Origin: Tilletiaria anomala UBC 951
Lineage: Eukaryota; Basidiomycota; Exobasidiomycetes; Georgefischeriales; Tilletiariaceae
Length of the DNA: 64,000 nt
NCBI RefSeq assembly: GCF_000711695.1
Contig: NW_013546990.1
Span: 62,001-126,000 of the forward strand
Direction of reading: 5' to 3'
Shown: positions 1 through 12,131 of the stretch, in pieces
Layout of the letters: the number at the start of each line of letters is the position of its first letter
How positions within the stretch are numbered: the stretch's first letter is position 1
Translations under genes and position numbers: made by a program
The notes under the pieces: generated by a model
What the model saw: only the letters and a program-made list of their open reading frames with translations
What the model was told of the DNA's origin: nothing
Databases searched by the model: none

Positions 1-1029
1 GGTGCGCTGCAGCATGAACAGCTGCGGCAGGATGGCGACGGCCTCGAGGTAGATGCTGAACGCCCACAGTATCTCGATCAGGGTGAATTCAAAGTGGAAA
101 AACAGCGCCAGTACCGCACTGGGACCTATCAGATACGAGAGCTGGATCGTGTCGATCGCCGGGTCGTGCGTCGGTCTGCGCGCGCAACTCAATGTCAGTC
201 TTGCGGGCCATTACTCGAAGAATGCAAGCAATCCTGCTCACCGGAACCTCATCTTCATGAGGTAGAGAATATAGAGACTCGTCCCGATCAAGAAGAGCTT
301 CATGACGACGCGATATGGCGAACGGTCCCCGAAGATGTCCAGGTATCGTGTCAGGAACACGACTGAGTATAGGAGCTGCGTCTTGAATGAAATGCCTGAC
401 AATTCGGAAGCGCAGAGCATCAGGATGGTGGTCAGTACAGCCGCCGCTTCGTGGGTGCAAACTAAAAATGACCGAGCAGGCGTGAAGGACGCTGGGCGCG
501 ACACGTCGAAAAACGCGCGGCGCACCGCAGTTCCAGACAAGGCGCTTCTGCAATCGACTCCTGCAATCCCTTGAAGGCCCATGGGGGTGCTCCATGCGGT
601 CCCTGTATACATGTGCGACAGATGTGCCTTCCCCCTTTCCCCACCTCTCGTGTCGGTGCGCCGGAGCCGCTGGCGTGGAAGACGCTGTCCCGGAAGAGGC
701 AGGCCGTGGGAGCCGTGCACCATGTCCATCCACACTCCCAGCCCGGTCCTGGCTACTCCTTCCGTCGAGCGCTTGCTCATCTCGAGAGCGAGCCCCTTCG
801 CCTGCCTTCAAAGCCCGCGATCCTCCTGCTACCCCCTCTCTGTGTGTATGTGGACATAGAGGACAATGGATCGATCGTTCCGACGCGCCGATCGCGCGCA
901 AGGGGGAGGGGGGAGAGGTGCGGGCAGCGACGCACCTCTACATGATTTGCTGGTAGTTATCTTGTGGATCAGGATTAATATCGAGGCGAGATGGCTCATA
1001 TCGCCAAAGAAGCGGAAGATGTTGTGCAT
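1..1029 (-). CDS. ERD2: ER lumen protein-retaining receptor (KDEL/HDEL receptor), partial
   Basis: This multi-pass Golgi/ER membrane receptor binds the C-terminal HDEL/KDEL signal of escaped ER proteins and returns them in COPI vesicles. Exons by eye are 1029-936, 395-242 and 175-1; the frame closes at both junctions. The N-terminus MHNIFRFFGDMSHLAS matches the family start, followed by SCR-GISFKTQ, LTRYLDIF, LYILYLMKMRFR and PTHDPAIDTIQ. The window ends after 141 of about 215 expected residues, within the YLEAVAILPQLFML region, so the last membrane segments lie outside. Intron 1 is about 540 nt, unusually long for this window; intron 2 is 66 nt. The gene diverges from the ABC transporter at 2316. 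Identity is secure from continuous family-wide motifs. Confidence 0.93.
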
Positions 1030-2315
1030 GGCGAGTACGATGAAGGTCTTTTCCTTTCTTCTTCTTGTCCTTCCGGGCTGTGCGTTCCGTTGCGAAGCGG
1101 TGCGCAGGGGTGAAGTGACAAGTACGCTCTGTGTGTGTGCGTACGAGCAGAAGCATGCATTTGAAGCTGGGGTGAATGCTGCACTAGCTGGGGTATGGAT
1201 GCAATGCGTAAGAAGGCCCAAATTGCAATTCAGGGTGAACTTCGGATGCTTGCCTGTGACGACGGCTACGACGTGCATGTTGTCTGTCGGTCGCCGCTGC
1301 GGCCGACAATTACATGTCGACGCGCTGCTGCTTGTTTGCAGGCGCGGCAAACCTTCCAGCCAGTACAAGACCGGAGAGCGTAAAAATAAAAGGCGCGAGC
1401 AGATTGTAGGGTTGCAGCCCCTCGTGCCTCTCACGTCACATGATCAAACGAGCGCAAAGCCACACAAGTTTGCGTTGCCACCTTGCCGGGTTCCGAGTGG
1501 CGGGCCCCTGACGTTTTGTCTGACATTCAAATTGCCATGGTAATACTCCCACAGCGCAATTCTGCCGTGTGCCATTGGGCAACGGGGACCTGAGCCTCCC
1601 CTCTCAGAAAGTGCGTCTCCGCGGAGTCCCTTAGGTGTCTGAAACAACAGACATACACATGGAAAAGTGTGCTGCGCGTCTCCCTTTCTCTCTCCCCCAG
1701 CGCCGCCGTGAGGAAACAGTCTTGGTTGTTTTGCTCAATCCCTCAATCCAGCGGGAGAGCGCTGCGAGATCCGGCGGTCGTCTGATCGGGCAGGCTGCAT
1801 ACGCCATGGATATCGGTTTTCGTGGGTTTGCGTGGAATTGAGCCGAGTAGTCAAAAAAGGAGGGTGAGAGCGAGGGCGCGCTTCCTCGCGACTGGTCTGG
1901 CTGACTTGCAAAGGACTAGGACTACGTAGAGTATACCGTCTGGCTGGCCGCCGCCAGCTGACGACTTCATCACAATCAGGCGCCTCGCTTTCTCGCTCGA
2001 CTACCGCATACTCCAACTCGAACCTACTCTACTCTCTGTATATAACACACTCGCCATTCTGTTTGCGCTGCCCCTCTACTCTCCCTCACCCATAGTGTCC
2101 CCTCCCCCCTTTGTATTGTTCGCCCCCGCGACCCCCAGCGGCCGTCCTGCTGCGCCTTCGTACTCGCGTGTGTGCGCTTCCTCCAGCTCAAGCAAGCTCC
2201 ACATAGCTCCGGCTCGGCACAAAGTGTACAGCTGTGCGTGCACGTACAGCCCGGGGCCTACCTCGTCGGGAAAGGCGTCCATCACCTGAAACAGCAACCC
2301 TGCAAGCACCCAAGT
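1030..2315. promoter_or_regulatory. Divergent intergenic region ERD2 / ABC transporter
   Basis: About 1.3 kb separates the two divergent start codons, and no open frame here resembles a protein family. A TATATAA box lies at 2039-2045 on the + strand, about 270 nt before the transporter ATG, and pyrimidine-rich sequence surrounds it. The region presumably holds both promoters and a long transporter 5' leader (inference). Confidence 0.5.
2039..2045 (+). promoter_or_regulatory. Candidate TATA box for the ABC transporter
   Basis: TATATAA lies in a CT-rich stretch about 270 nt upstream of the transporter ATG at 2316. It is seen directly; its use as a core promoter is inference. Confidence 0.35.
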
Positions 2316-5300
2316 ATGGCAGCGCCGATGGCCCCTGCGCCAGCCGGCCTGAGGGATGTCGCGCCCAACGCCACGCCCGTATCGGCGCTCGAAGTTGAAC
2401 GGGCCGCCGTGGGAACAGCGCAGAATCAGCATGCCGTTAACAAGGTTGCAAATCAGCAGCAGCAGCCGCTCGGACTATCGGCCACCCATTACGCCGCCAA
2501 CACTGCTATCATCGCCACCAATAATAGCGCGGTCGAGCTGCCAGAGAACGACGCAGCGCCACCGCCATTGCCCACCTCCTCTGCCTCTACGTCGTCGTTG
2601 TCGGACGAGGCAGCGCCAGAAGCAGAACACTCAGAGCACAATCCCACGCACACCGCCTCGCACTCGGCGCTGCCAATCTCCGATGCGGACTCGGCTGACG
2701 AAAAGCGAGGCGCAAACTCCGGCTTGGGCTCGGGTTCTGGCATGCAGGACAAGCGCGACGACGGCGACGAGACGCAGCCAAATAAGGCGAGCCTGCGTGA
2801 CTTGTTTCGCTTCGCGACCAAGTGGGAGCTGCTTGTCAACTTTGTCGGCCTCATTGCCGCCACCGCCGCTGGCGTCGCGCAGCCCCTGATGACGGTGGTG
2901 AGTGCCGTGTGCTCGCTTTGTGTCTCCTCGCGCCCTTGCACGAGCGGCGAAAGGCGTGCAGCGAGCGCTACGCATGGGGTTTGTGCCGCTCACGATTACC
3001 ACCTCTCCTTTTCTTTTCTTTTCTTTTTCTTTTCTTTTCTTCCCGACCCCGCCCCCTTGCACTCGCTCTTATCCGCCATATTTGTGGTGGCGCGGGCGTG
3101 ACCGGCGCAGGTGTTTGGAAACCTGACGACCTCCTTCCTGGCCTTTGCAAACGAGTCCGGCGCCGGACCTGCTGCGTACGACGCGGCCAAACGCGAGATA
3201 CGCCACGCCGTCAACCATGACGCGCTGCTCTTGCTCAGTATCGGCGCGGGTATGATGGTCATGACGTGGATCTACCAGTGCGTCTGCCTCTGCTTCGCTC
3301 TTTGGTTGGGACGACACCTTTCTTGGGGGGGTTGAGCTGACGCGCTACTTCGTCTTTCCCTGCCTGCCCTGCCCTGTCCTGCCCTGCTCTACACTCTCAA
3401 CGCAGAGCATCATGGGTCTACACGGGCGAAGAGGTGACGCGGCGCATCCGCATCGCGTACTTGCGCTCCGTGCTGCGGCAGAACATCGCCTACTTTGATG
3501 AGCTCGGCCCTGGCGAGGTCACCACGCGCATCCAGAGTGACATCCAGCTGATCCAAGAAGGCATCTCCGACAAAATACCCATGAGCGTCATGTACATCAG
3601 CACCTTTGTCGCAGGTGAGTCCGCCCTGCTAGGTCTCGCCCATGCGACGCGTTGTATTTCGCGCAGCGACTGACACGCACACAATGTACACCAGGCTTCG
3701 TCGTCGCCTACGTACGCAATGCACGCCTCGCAGGAGTTATCACCGTTATCGTGCCGCTGATCATTGTGACCGGCGCGGTGATGAACGTGTTCATCACACG
3801 CTGGCAGCAGGCGGAGCTCGAGCACATCTCGCGCGCCGCGACGCTCGCCGAGGAGGTGCTGTCCACCGTACGCACTGCCAAGGCGTTCGGCGTCGAGCAG
3901 CGCCTCGTTGATCTGTACGATCGCTCCAACGCTGGAGCGACCAGGCTTGGCGTCAAGAAGGCCATCGGCCAGGGGATCGGGCTTGGTATGTTCTTCTTTG
4001 TCATCTATTCGGCCTACGCGCTCGCCTTCTTCTATGGCAGCGAGCTCATCGCAAAGGGCGAGCTGCAGTCCGGCGTGGTGATGACATGCATCTTCTCCAT
4101 CCTCATCGGTGCATTCGGCATGGCGATGCTAGCGCCCAACCTGCAGGCGCTCTCGTACGCTCTTGGCGCCGGCGGGAAGGTGTTCGAGACGATCGACCGC
4201 ATCCCGCCGATCGATTCTTCGTCCAAGGACGGCCTGCGCCCTAGCACATGCGACGGCGACATTGACCTCGAGCACGTCAGCTTCCGCTACCCCGCGCGCC
4301 AGGACATCCCGATCCTACAGGACTACAGCCTGCGCATCCCACGTGGCAAGACCACCGCGCTCGTCGGCGCCAGCGGCAGCGGCAAGAGTACGATCGTCTC
4401 GCTCGTCGAGCGCTTCTACGACCCGGACGTGGGCTGCGTCCGTCTCGACGGGCATGACCTGCGCGACCTCAACCTGACCTGGCTGCGCGCGCAGATGGGC
4501 TACGTATCCCAGGAGCCTGTGCTGTTCGCATCGACCATCCGCGAGAACATCGAGTACGGCCTGACCAACACCGCATTTGAGAAGCTCGACAAGGAGAAGA
4601 AGTTCGAGATGGTCGTCGAAGCCGCCAAGATCGCCAACGCGCACAACTTCATCACGCAGCTCCCCGAGGGCTACGAGACCAATGTTGGCGAGCGTGGCTT
4701 CCTCCTGTCCGGTGGCCAGAAGCAGCGCTGCTGCATCGCCCGCGCCGTCGTCAAGAACCCCAAGATCCTCCTCCTGGACGAGGCCACGTCCGCGCTCGAC
4801 TCCGAGAGTGAGGGCATCGTCCAGGCTGCGCTCGACCGCGCCGCCGAGGGGCGCACCACCATCGTCATTGCGCACAGGCTCTCAACAATCAAGAATGCCG
4901 ATAATATCGTCGTCATGGGCAAGGGCGTCATCCTCGAGGCCGGCACACATGACAAGCTGCTTAACAATGAGAACGGGCCGTACTTTAACCTGGTCAACGC
5001 GCAGCGCATCCGTGCCAAGGCCTCCTCGAAAGACCGCGCACAGCAGGAAGAGGAGCAGCTGCTGCTCAAGCGCCAGAAAAGCATGGCAGAAAACAAGGTG
5101 GAGAAGCCCGCCGGCCTGGACCGCACCAAGTCCAACAAGAGCATCTCCAGCCTGATCCTGCGCCAGCAGCGCGGCAGCAACGACCTCGAAGCGCAGAACA
5201 AGCCGCAGCCGCCGATGCGCTCCATCTACTACCTCCTCTACCGCCTCGCCCTCGTCAACAAGGAGTACATCTGGTCGCTCTACGTTCCTGGCTTCATCGC

Positions 5301-7264
5301 TTCAATCGCCGCCGGCTGCGCCTACCCGGCCTTTTCCATCCTCTTCGGGCGCTCGCTGCAGAACTTCTCTGTTTGCCCTGTCCGCGACGACGGGATTCCG
5401 TGCCCGGAGCCGTTTCGGAGCCACATGCGGCACGAGGCAAATCTCAACGCTCTCTACTTTTTCGTCGTCGCCATCCTCTCAACAATCGCAGTTGCGATCC
5501 AGACGCATAACCTCATGCTCGCCTCGTCCATCCTAATGGAGCGTCTACGCCGCCTCTCACTCAGCGCCTTCCTGCGCGCAGATGTCGCCTTTTTCGACGA
5601 AGATGACCACGCGAGCGGCTCGCTCACCTCGAGCCTTGCCGATAACTCCCAAAAGGTTAATGGCCTCGTCGGCGTCACGCTCGGCACCATTATCCAGTCC
5701 ATCGCCACACTCATTTGCGGCTTCATCATTGCTTTGGCCTATGGGTGGAAGCTCGCCCTCGTCTGCATTGCTTGCGTTCCCGCAACGCTCGTGAGTCCCA
5801 CGGTTCCTTGCTGTTTCGTCTCATCCAAGCTCTGGATTCGGCTGACGCGGCTCTCTCCCCTGGTCTTCTGCGTCTCAGTCCGCCGGCATCATGCGTTTGC
5901 GCTTGGTCGTGTTGAAAGACGCAAAGATTAAGAAGGCGCACGAAAAAGCCGCGCAAAAAGCATGCGAATCAGCCGCAAATATCCGCACTGTCGCAAGTCT
6001 GACACGCGAGGATGATAGTCTGCGCGTCTACAGCGAGGAGCTCAAGTGGCCCGCGCGCGTCGTGCGCAAGACTGCGTTCCTGGGCAACATCCTCTTCGCT
6101 GTTTCGCAGGGTCTCGCGTTTTGGGTCATCGCCCTGGGCTTCTGGTACGGCTCGCATCTGCTCATCGACGGCGAGCTCTCTTCGGGTGCTTTCTTCACAG
6201 TTCTGACCTCGTGAGTTATGGTGAAAGGGTTAAAATGACCACAATGACTGAAGCACTCATCTGTGAAACCCTGCGATGCTTTCAGAGTCGTTTTCGGCTC
6301 AATTCAAGCGTGAGCAGTGACATAATACCATGCAGAGATTGCATAGCGCTGACATTCACCTTACTCTTGCAGTGGCAATGTCTTCTCATTCGTCCCGGAT
6401 ATCTCAAATGCCAAGACAGCGGCGAATGACTCTGTCACTCTCATAGACATGCGCCCCGAGATTGACTCTGAATCGACAGAGGGCAAGGTTCTCGACGACA
6501 TTTCTGGCAATGTGCGGTTTGAGAACGTGCACTTCCGATATCCAACAAGAAGCGCAGTAGCCGTCCTCCGTGGTCTGGATTTGGACATGCGGGCAGGCGG
6601 ATTCTACGCGCTTGTCGGCGGTTCTGGCTGCGGCAAGTCGACCACGATCCAACTAGTGGAACGCTTCTACGACCCACTCGCAGGCCGCATTTGCATTGAC
6701 GGCCACGACATCTCTGACCTCAACCTCAAAGCCATGCGTCGGCACATCGCTCTCGTTTCACAAGAACCTACCTTGTACGATGGAACCATCGCTTTTAACC
6801 TGAGCTTGGGCGCATTTGAGGACGCGGACAAGGTGACGGAGGCTCAGCTTCGCAAGGCCGCCGCCGAGGCAAATATTCTTCAATTCATCGACTCACTGCC
6901 TGGTGGCTTCCAGACCAATGTTGGGGCAAAGGGTGCGCAGCTGTCCGGTGGACAACGACAACGTCTGGCGATTGCGAGAGCACTCGTGAGAGACCCAAAA
7001 ATTCTTTTACTAGACGAGGCGACTTCAGCGCTCGACTCCGAAAGTGAAAAAGTCGTCCAGGATGCGCTCGACAAGGCTGCGAAAGGACGCACAACAATTG
7101 CCATCGCACACCGACTCAGCTCCATATCCAAAGCAGATCAAATATTTGTGCTTAAGGATGGCATCGTGGCAGAAAAGGGCGATCACGCCTCGCTCATGGC
7201 TTTGAATGGAATTTACAGCGAGCTCGTCAACCTGCAAGAATTGCAGCGCGAGGCCGCCGAGTAG
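2316..7264 (+). CDS. Full-size ABCB transporter (MDR / STE6 / pmd1 type)
   Basis: This is a plasma-membrane or vacuolar ATP-driven exporter of the P-glycoprotein family. Exons: 2316-2897, 3111-3277, 3406-3614, 3695-5790, 5879-6210, 6286-6309 and 6373-7264, giving 1433 residues. The layout is TMD-NBD-TMD-NBD. NBD1 has Walker A GASGSGKST (about 544), signature LSGGQKQR (657) and ILLLDEATSALD (677). NBD2 has GGSGCGKST (about 1219), LSGGQRQR and a matching Walker B. Both halves keep the Q-loop (SQEP) and the switch His (IAHRLS), so both ATP sites look intact. An N-terminal arm of about 160 residues is low-complexity and acidic. Exon 6 is only 24 nt and restores VVFGSIQA. The start at 2316 is the first in-frame ATG. 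The substrate (drugs, lipid or a farnesylated pheromone) cannot be told from sequence. Confidence 0.93.
3005..3042 (+). repeat. Pyrimidine (TTTTC)n tract in ABC transporter intron 1
   Basis: The first intron (2898-3110) contains a run of TTTTC-like units on the coding strand. Such C/T tracts are common in fungal introns and may act as an extended polypyrimidine tract. No other role is visible. Confidence 0.6.
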
Positions 7265-7824
7265 GACCTCGGCCAGGGCATCACGTTCAGACCTTCCCTG
7301 AGATGTATTCTAAATCGCTCGATTAGGACACGGTTACAAGCGTCATCACTACGAGGGAAAGAGTGCTGATCACTGCCCAGCAAACAGTCTAGTGCCTAGG
7401 TTGGAAACTCTGAACTCTCGTAGATTCTTGCGACCAACTGACACTGATGTCGGAATGAACGGACTGTTGAGTGTGGTCTGTGTTTTACTCGGCCAATGTC
7501 TAGTTAGTCTAATCTCCAGCCGTACTTCTTCCCACCGTGAAGAGCGTCTGGCGAGCGGAATAGACTCGCAGTGAGATGCGCGAATTGCGTTCCCAACAAG
7601 CCCCTCGTTTTATTGAATATTGAGTGCAGAGCCGGTGCTGCCAGAGAGTCTGGTCTCCAATCTCGATGCTTTGGTTCACCAGTCCGGATCGACACGAGAC
7701 TGTGCGATGTTTGCACAATGATAAGGAATTGGACAAATACATCTCTTCGTTCAATACGAAACGTGCAGTTCCAAATTCGTCCGACGCTCTTCAATCTGTT
7801 TAAGAGCGCAATACCGTTGCCCAA
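7265..7824. other. Convergent 3' flank, no gene seen
   Basis: About 560 bp lie between the stop codons of the + strand transporter and the - strand bZIP gene. Short open frames here show no family motif and no splice-consistent extension. The region presumably holds both 3' UTRs. Confidence 0.5.
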
Positions 7825-10800
7825 TCATAGAATATGTGCGAGACGCGCGCCGCTAAAGGTGAACTCGAGTTCAAAATATGCCCGGCCCTTGGCTTTGCGT
7901 CTCGGCTTGGCGCCAGCATCCTCCGCCTCTGCCGCTTTGGTCGTCGTGAAGAAGGGAGGCCGTACCTCAGCCTGTGTATCAGCTGCTGGCTGGGCCGCAT
8001 CTCCAGCACACATGCTTGCTTGTGCGGCGACTGCTGCTGCCTTCGAATCTGGCTCGGCAAGAAGACTCCTTGCACGAAGCCTTCGGCGCGGCGTTGAGAT
8101 CTGAGCTGTGAGGGGCTGCCCTGGAGCATGCTCCTTGACTACTGTCTCCGGACTGTCTTTTTCCAATTTCTCAGGCGTGTCCAAAGCTGGCAGGAAGACA
8201 CTGAGGCGCGACGGGCTTATGGACAAGGTCGCGCTGGCCACGCTGTCCTTCCGTGTATACCCGCTGCCATCTGCTACTGGCGCATCACGTGGATTGTCTG
8301 AGACCTCTCGAGAAGCCGGGCCATCCACGATGATGAACCCATTGTCGACATTGAAATCGCTATGGCCTAGGTAAGGAGCCAGCTCGCTGATGTGCAGCCT
8401 GCGACCCTTTCGCGTTCGCTGAGCGGCCATGTCGCCGGCGTCAGCATTGGTGTCCTCGGCTTGAATGTCCGCCTGAGCCGCGTTGCTATTGTCGTCGCGG
8501 TCGCAGAGCCCCAGGCTGGCAAGATCCAACTCTAGGGACCTCGCGAGCCACTCACGGAGCGGATCATACCTCGCCACGTCGATTTCCTTGCTCTTCCCTT
8601 TCGCTTCCGGTGATATTACCTCTCCGTCCACGAGAGTGTCGTCCCCGGAAGACTCCAGGTCTTGCTCACTGTCTAGGATGGTGAGGTCATGCTCGGGCAG
8701 ATGGGCAGATGAGTCCTTGCTTTTGGCTTCCGCTCGATCACCGCCGCCTTGGCGACGAGACGAACCGATCTCCTGTGCATGTGAATGCAAGTCGTCCATG
8801 GATACGTAGCTTCAAGCCGCCAACAGATGTCAGCCGAAGATAGAAGCAAAAAATGTGAATGCAGCCAAGAACTCACCTAGATTCAATCGAATGACTGCTG
8901 ACACCAGCATGGCCCGATGATGCACCACCAGGAAACCCGAATATCGCAAAACCAATCAGTATTGCAAGCAGCGCAACGCTTCCAGCTCCTTTGCGCGGGT
9001 TTGGCTGAACACTTGCAGAGGTTGACGTCGAAGCCGTTGACGACAAGGATGCAGTGGAGTCTCCCTCAGAGTCCTTGGCTGGATCTCCCCCTCCAGTACT
9101 TGCTGCGGGGTTGAGCGCCGCGTTGTGCGGCACGCTCAGCTGCTTCGAACACTTTGCGTCAACAAAGTCCTCTGGCTTCGCAATGTTCGCCCCATCAGTC
9201 GATGCGCCTATGGCGGGACTCTGCGCTTGCGACACCTTCGACGCGTTGGCCGTATCAGGAGAAGCCGGGAGCGACACGGTGTGCGAATTCAAACTATGCC
9301 CTTCTGTAGCTGATGAGCCTTGTTGCCAGTCCATTGGAACCCGCGGAGAAGGAGGCAAAGGTACGCTGCCGGCAGAAGCGAACCTCATCTCGCTTGCCGC
9401 CAGCAGTTTTCGTGTCTCTTCTTCGCGCTTGGTCGCTTCTTGCGCTTGGATCTGTGCAGCTTGAAGCTGAGATCGCAGAAGGGCCAGTTCGCTTTCCACC
9501 TTGCGCTTGTAGGCCTGTGCCTCTTTGCTTCCGGTGGGAGTCGCTGGCGCGGCACTGGTCAGAGGCGCAGAGCGCACAGAGCCAAAGATGCGCCTCAGCA
9601 TCTCCTCGTTGCCAGGCTTACGCTCAGCATTGGCATAAAGCAAAGCGTAGAATGACGAAGGCCCCTCTTCCGTCGGCGCCATGGGTGCTCCCTCCTTGTC
9701 TATAATCTGCTGTAGAGAAAGGACAACGTCGGGTGCCTCGCCCGACAAGCGTGATGCAAGCAAGGAGCGTGTATCTGTTTTCCCCGACGTTGGCGTCGCC
9801 ATCGCCTCCCACATCTTCCAAGCGAGCCTGCAAAGACTCTTGCATTTTGCGTCCAACTCCTCGAATTGCTCGCGCTTACGCTGCCTGCTGAGGAACGCCG
9901 CCGCGCGATTCTTGACAAGCCGCGCTTCACGCTTGGTCAAGCCGGACGTGTCTGGATGGATGAAGAGGGACGAGTGCGGCGCAGATGTGTCGATCACGGG
10001 GAACGGATTGCCTGCTTCGGTCACCTGCGGTGCAGAGGGCGGCGGACGCTTCGAAGACGGCACATGGCTGGCGGCGGTTGAGTCATCGCCAGTGACGTCT
10101 GAAGCCGATGTCCATACTGCATCGTCCGACGTGTCCATCATCTCCCGCTTGACGTTTACCGAGGCTGACGCCTCTGTTGATGAATGCTGCTCAAGCTCAT
10201 CCGAGGCAACGTTTGCGGAGGAAGACCCCAAAATCCCGTCCTGCAGGCTAGTTGCACGACCTGCAGTGCCCGAACTTGCAGCGTGTTCTTGTACCGCCGC
10301 AGTGCCGTTCTTCTGTTTCTTGATTTCCCTTTTCCTGGTACCACCAGAGGACTTTCGGTCGCTCGAAGGAAATGGAACAGCCCTCTCTGCAAAAGCGTCC
10401 ATGGCTTCAACAGCAACAGCTGGAGAGGCAAGAGTAGCAGGCTTCCTGTCCAACTTTCGTTTCTTGCTCCCGCCTGCTCGCCCTTCGAGTTGTTCACTCT
10501 CCTTCTCCTTCCCCTTCTGCTTTCCCTTTGGCGTTCCAACAGCAGGGAGATCAGCGACTTTGGCGCTTGTGGACACAACAACGCTGCTGCCTGCTCCAGC
10601 GCTCCCGGCAATTGCCGCTCCAGCTGCTCCATCCTTCTTTGCTTTGCTCGCAGATGCTTTCCTGCTCTTTACTGAAGCAGAAGGCGCAGGCACGTTCGCG
10701 ACCGCGGACGCGCCTTGCGCGGCGGCACTGGCGGACGATGGCGTGGCAATGGAACCACCAGCAGTGGGTTTGAAGTCGAATTGAAAAGTTGGCAGTGACG

Positions 10801-12131
10801 TGCCTAAAGGTGTGCGTCGCATAAGATAGTGCTATCTGTCAGAACGAACTCAAATCAAAGGATATTGTTGAACACTGACCAGGAATCAAATGCGGCGGGA
10901 AGCCACCTGTAGCGCTAAGCGGGGCGATGGGCAAGTTCAAGCTGGCCAGGTGGGGCGGCAAAGTCATCATCATACCTGCATGCGTATGCGTAACTACTTG
11001 ACCATGCCCATGCGCTATCGGAGCGCCTGGCGCAGACCCTTGTTGCCCGGAGCCTGACCCCGACCCTGGCGCTGTTGCTCCCAACCCAGGGTGCAGATGC
11101 TGCTGGTGCATTTGCTGAAGCTGCTGCAGCTGTACGTTGGAAATAGACTGGCCAAAGACACCGGCACCTGCACCAGAACCAAAGGGAGCTTGGATCGGTA
11201 TGCAAAGAGAGGGGAAGATAGTTGAGCTTTCGGATTCGTCAACATCTTTGCTGGCGTCGTCTGCGCTCGTTGTCGACGCTGACACAGGGTCTGTGTTAGA
11301 CGTTGCCAGACGAGTGCTGCTGCTATTGCTATTGTTGCTGTTGCTGGTGCTTACCGCCAACGGTGGACCGCCGGCTGATGACAGTGCAGCAGCAGCCGAT
11401 GTGCCGGCTAGATCGAGCGCCGAGAGCTGGTGACTGCCACCGCTTATGCTGGTGCCAGTCAGCCCCATGCCCATGTAGCCTGCGCTGCCCATGCCCATGG
11501 CTCCAATGCCCATGCTCACGCCCATCGGCATACTCATGTTCGGCCCTAGACCCATGCCCATACCCATACCCATGTCCATGCCCATCGCAGCATCCATGGC
11601 GAAGCCGTCATCGACGTGCAGCTGCAGCTGCGACTGCGACGAGGAAGGATGACGCAGCATAGGACTGGCGGTAGCGGAGAGCGCCAGGGGATGGGCATGC
11701 GGGAGGAAGGTTGTAGAGCCACTGGATGCTCGACGCAGAAACTCGTGTGGATGCGGTGGGTGGTGCGCGTGCAAAGCTGGCGTGTCGGTCGTGGTAATAG
11801 CAGCAGAAATTTCAGCCGAAACCGAGCCCGAGGACGACTTGGCTAGCACGGAATGCGGTGACACGGTAGTTGTTTCTGGGAGTGAGCAGGGCGAGGAGGA
11901 TGACTCTGAAGTCGAAGTCGATGTTGACGTAGGCGCTGACTGCGTCGAGCTGGATAGTGTCGCACCAGAAGACGATGACGACGAAGCGTCGAGGCCTTGG
12001 TCGGGCCCATGGATCTCGTCATCGTCGACGATATCGATGAAGCTCGCAAATGCCTCATCGGCAGAGTTGCTGTCTTCCTCCTCCATTGCCATCATTGACA
12101 GTGCCGGCATCGGCGCTGTCACTGAAAGCAT
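7825..12131 (-). CDS. bZIP transcription factor with predicted membrane anchor (ATF6/CREB3-like layout)
   Basis: Exons 12131-10880, 10803-8877 and 8809-7825 join in frame to give 1387 residues. The N-terminal 400 residues are acidic near the start (DEAFASFIDIVDDDE) and then Ser-, His- and Met/Gly-rich, like an activation region. A bZIP basic region lies at about 706-735 (KREARLVKNRAAAFLSRQRK), with the N-x7-R signature and a sequence close to the ATF6 and plant bZIP17/28 class; the following zipper is short. A single hydrophobic segment, SVALLAILIGFAIFGF, lies at about 1027-1042, followed by a 345-residue tail. The layout suggests a factor held in a membrane and freed by proteolysis (inference). 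Splice 2 (CTAG/GTGAGT to GAAG, with a CTGAC branch) links the anchor to the tail. Junction 1 (acceptor at 10804) is less sure. HAC1-type fungal UPR factors lack such an anchor. Confidence 0.75.

Noticed and set aside
2172-2315. Upstream extension of the ABC transporter frame
   Set aside because: The frame is open but contains no ATG before 2316.
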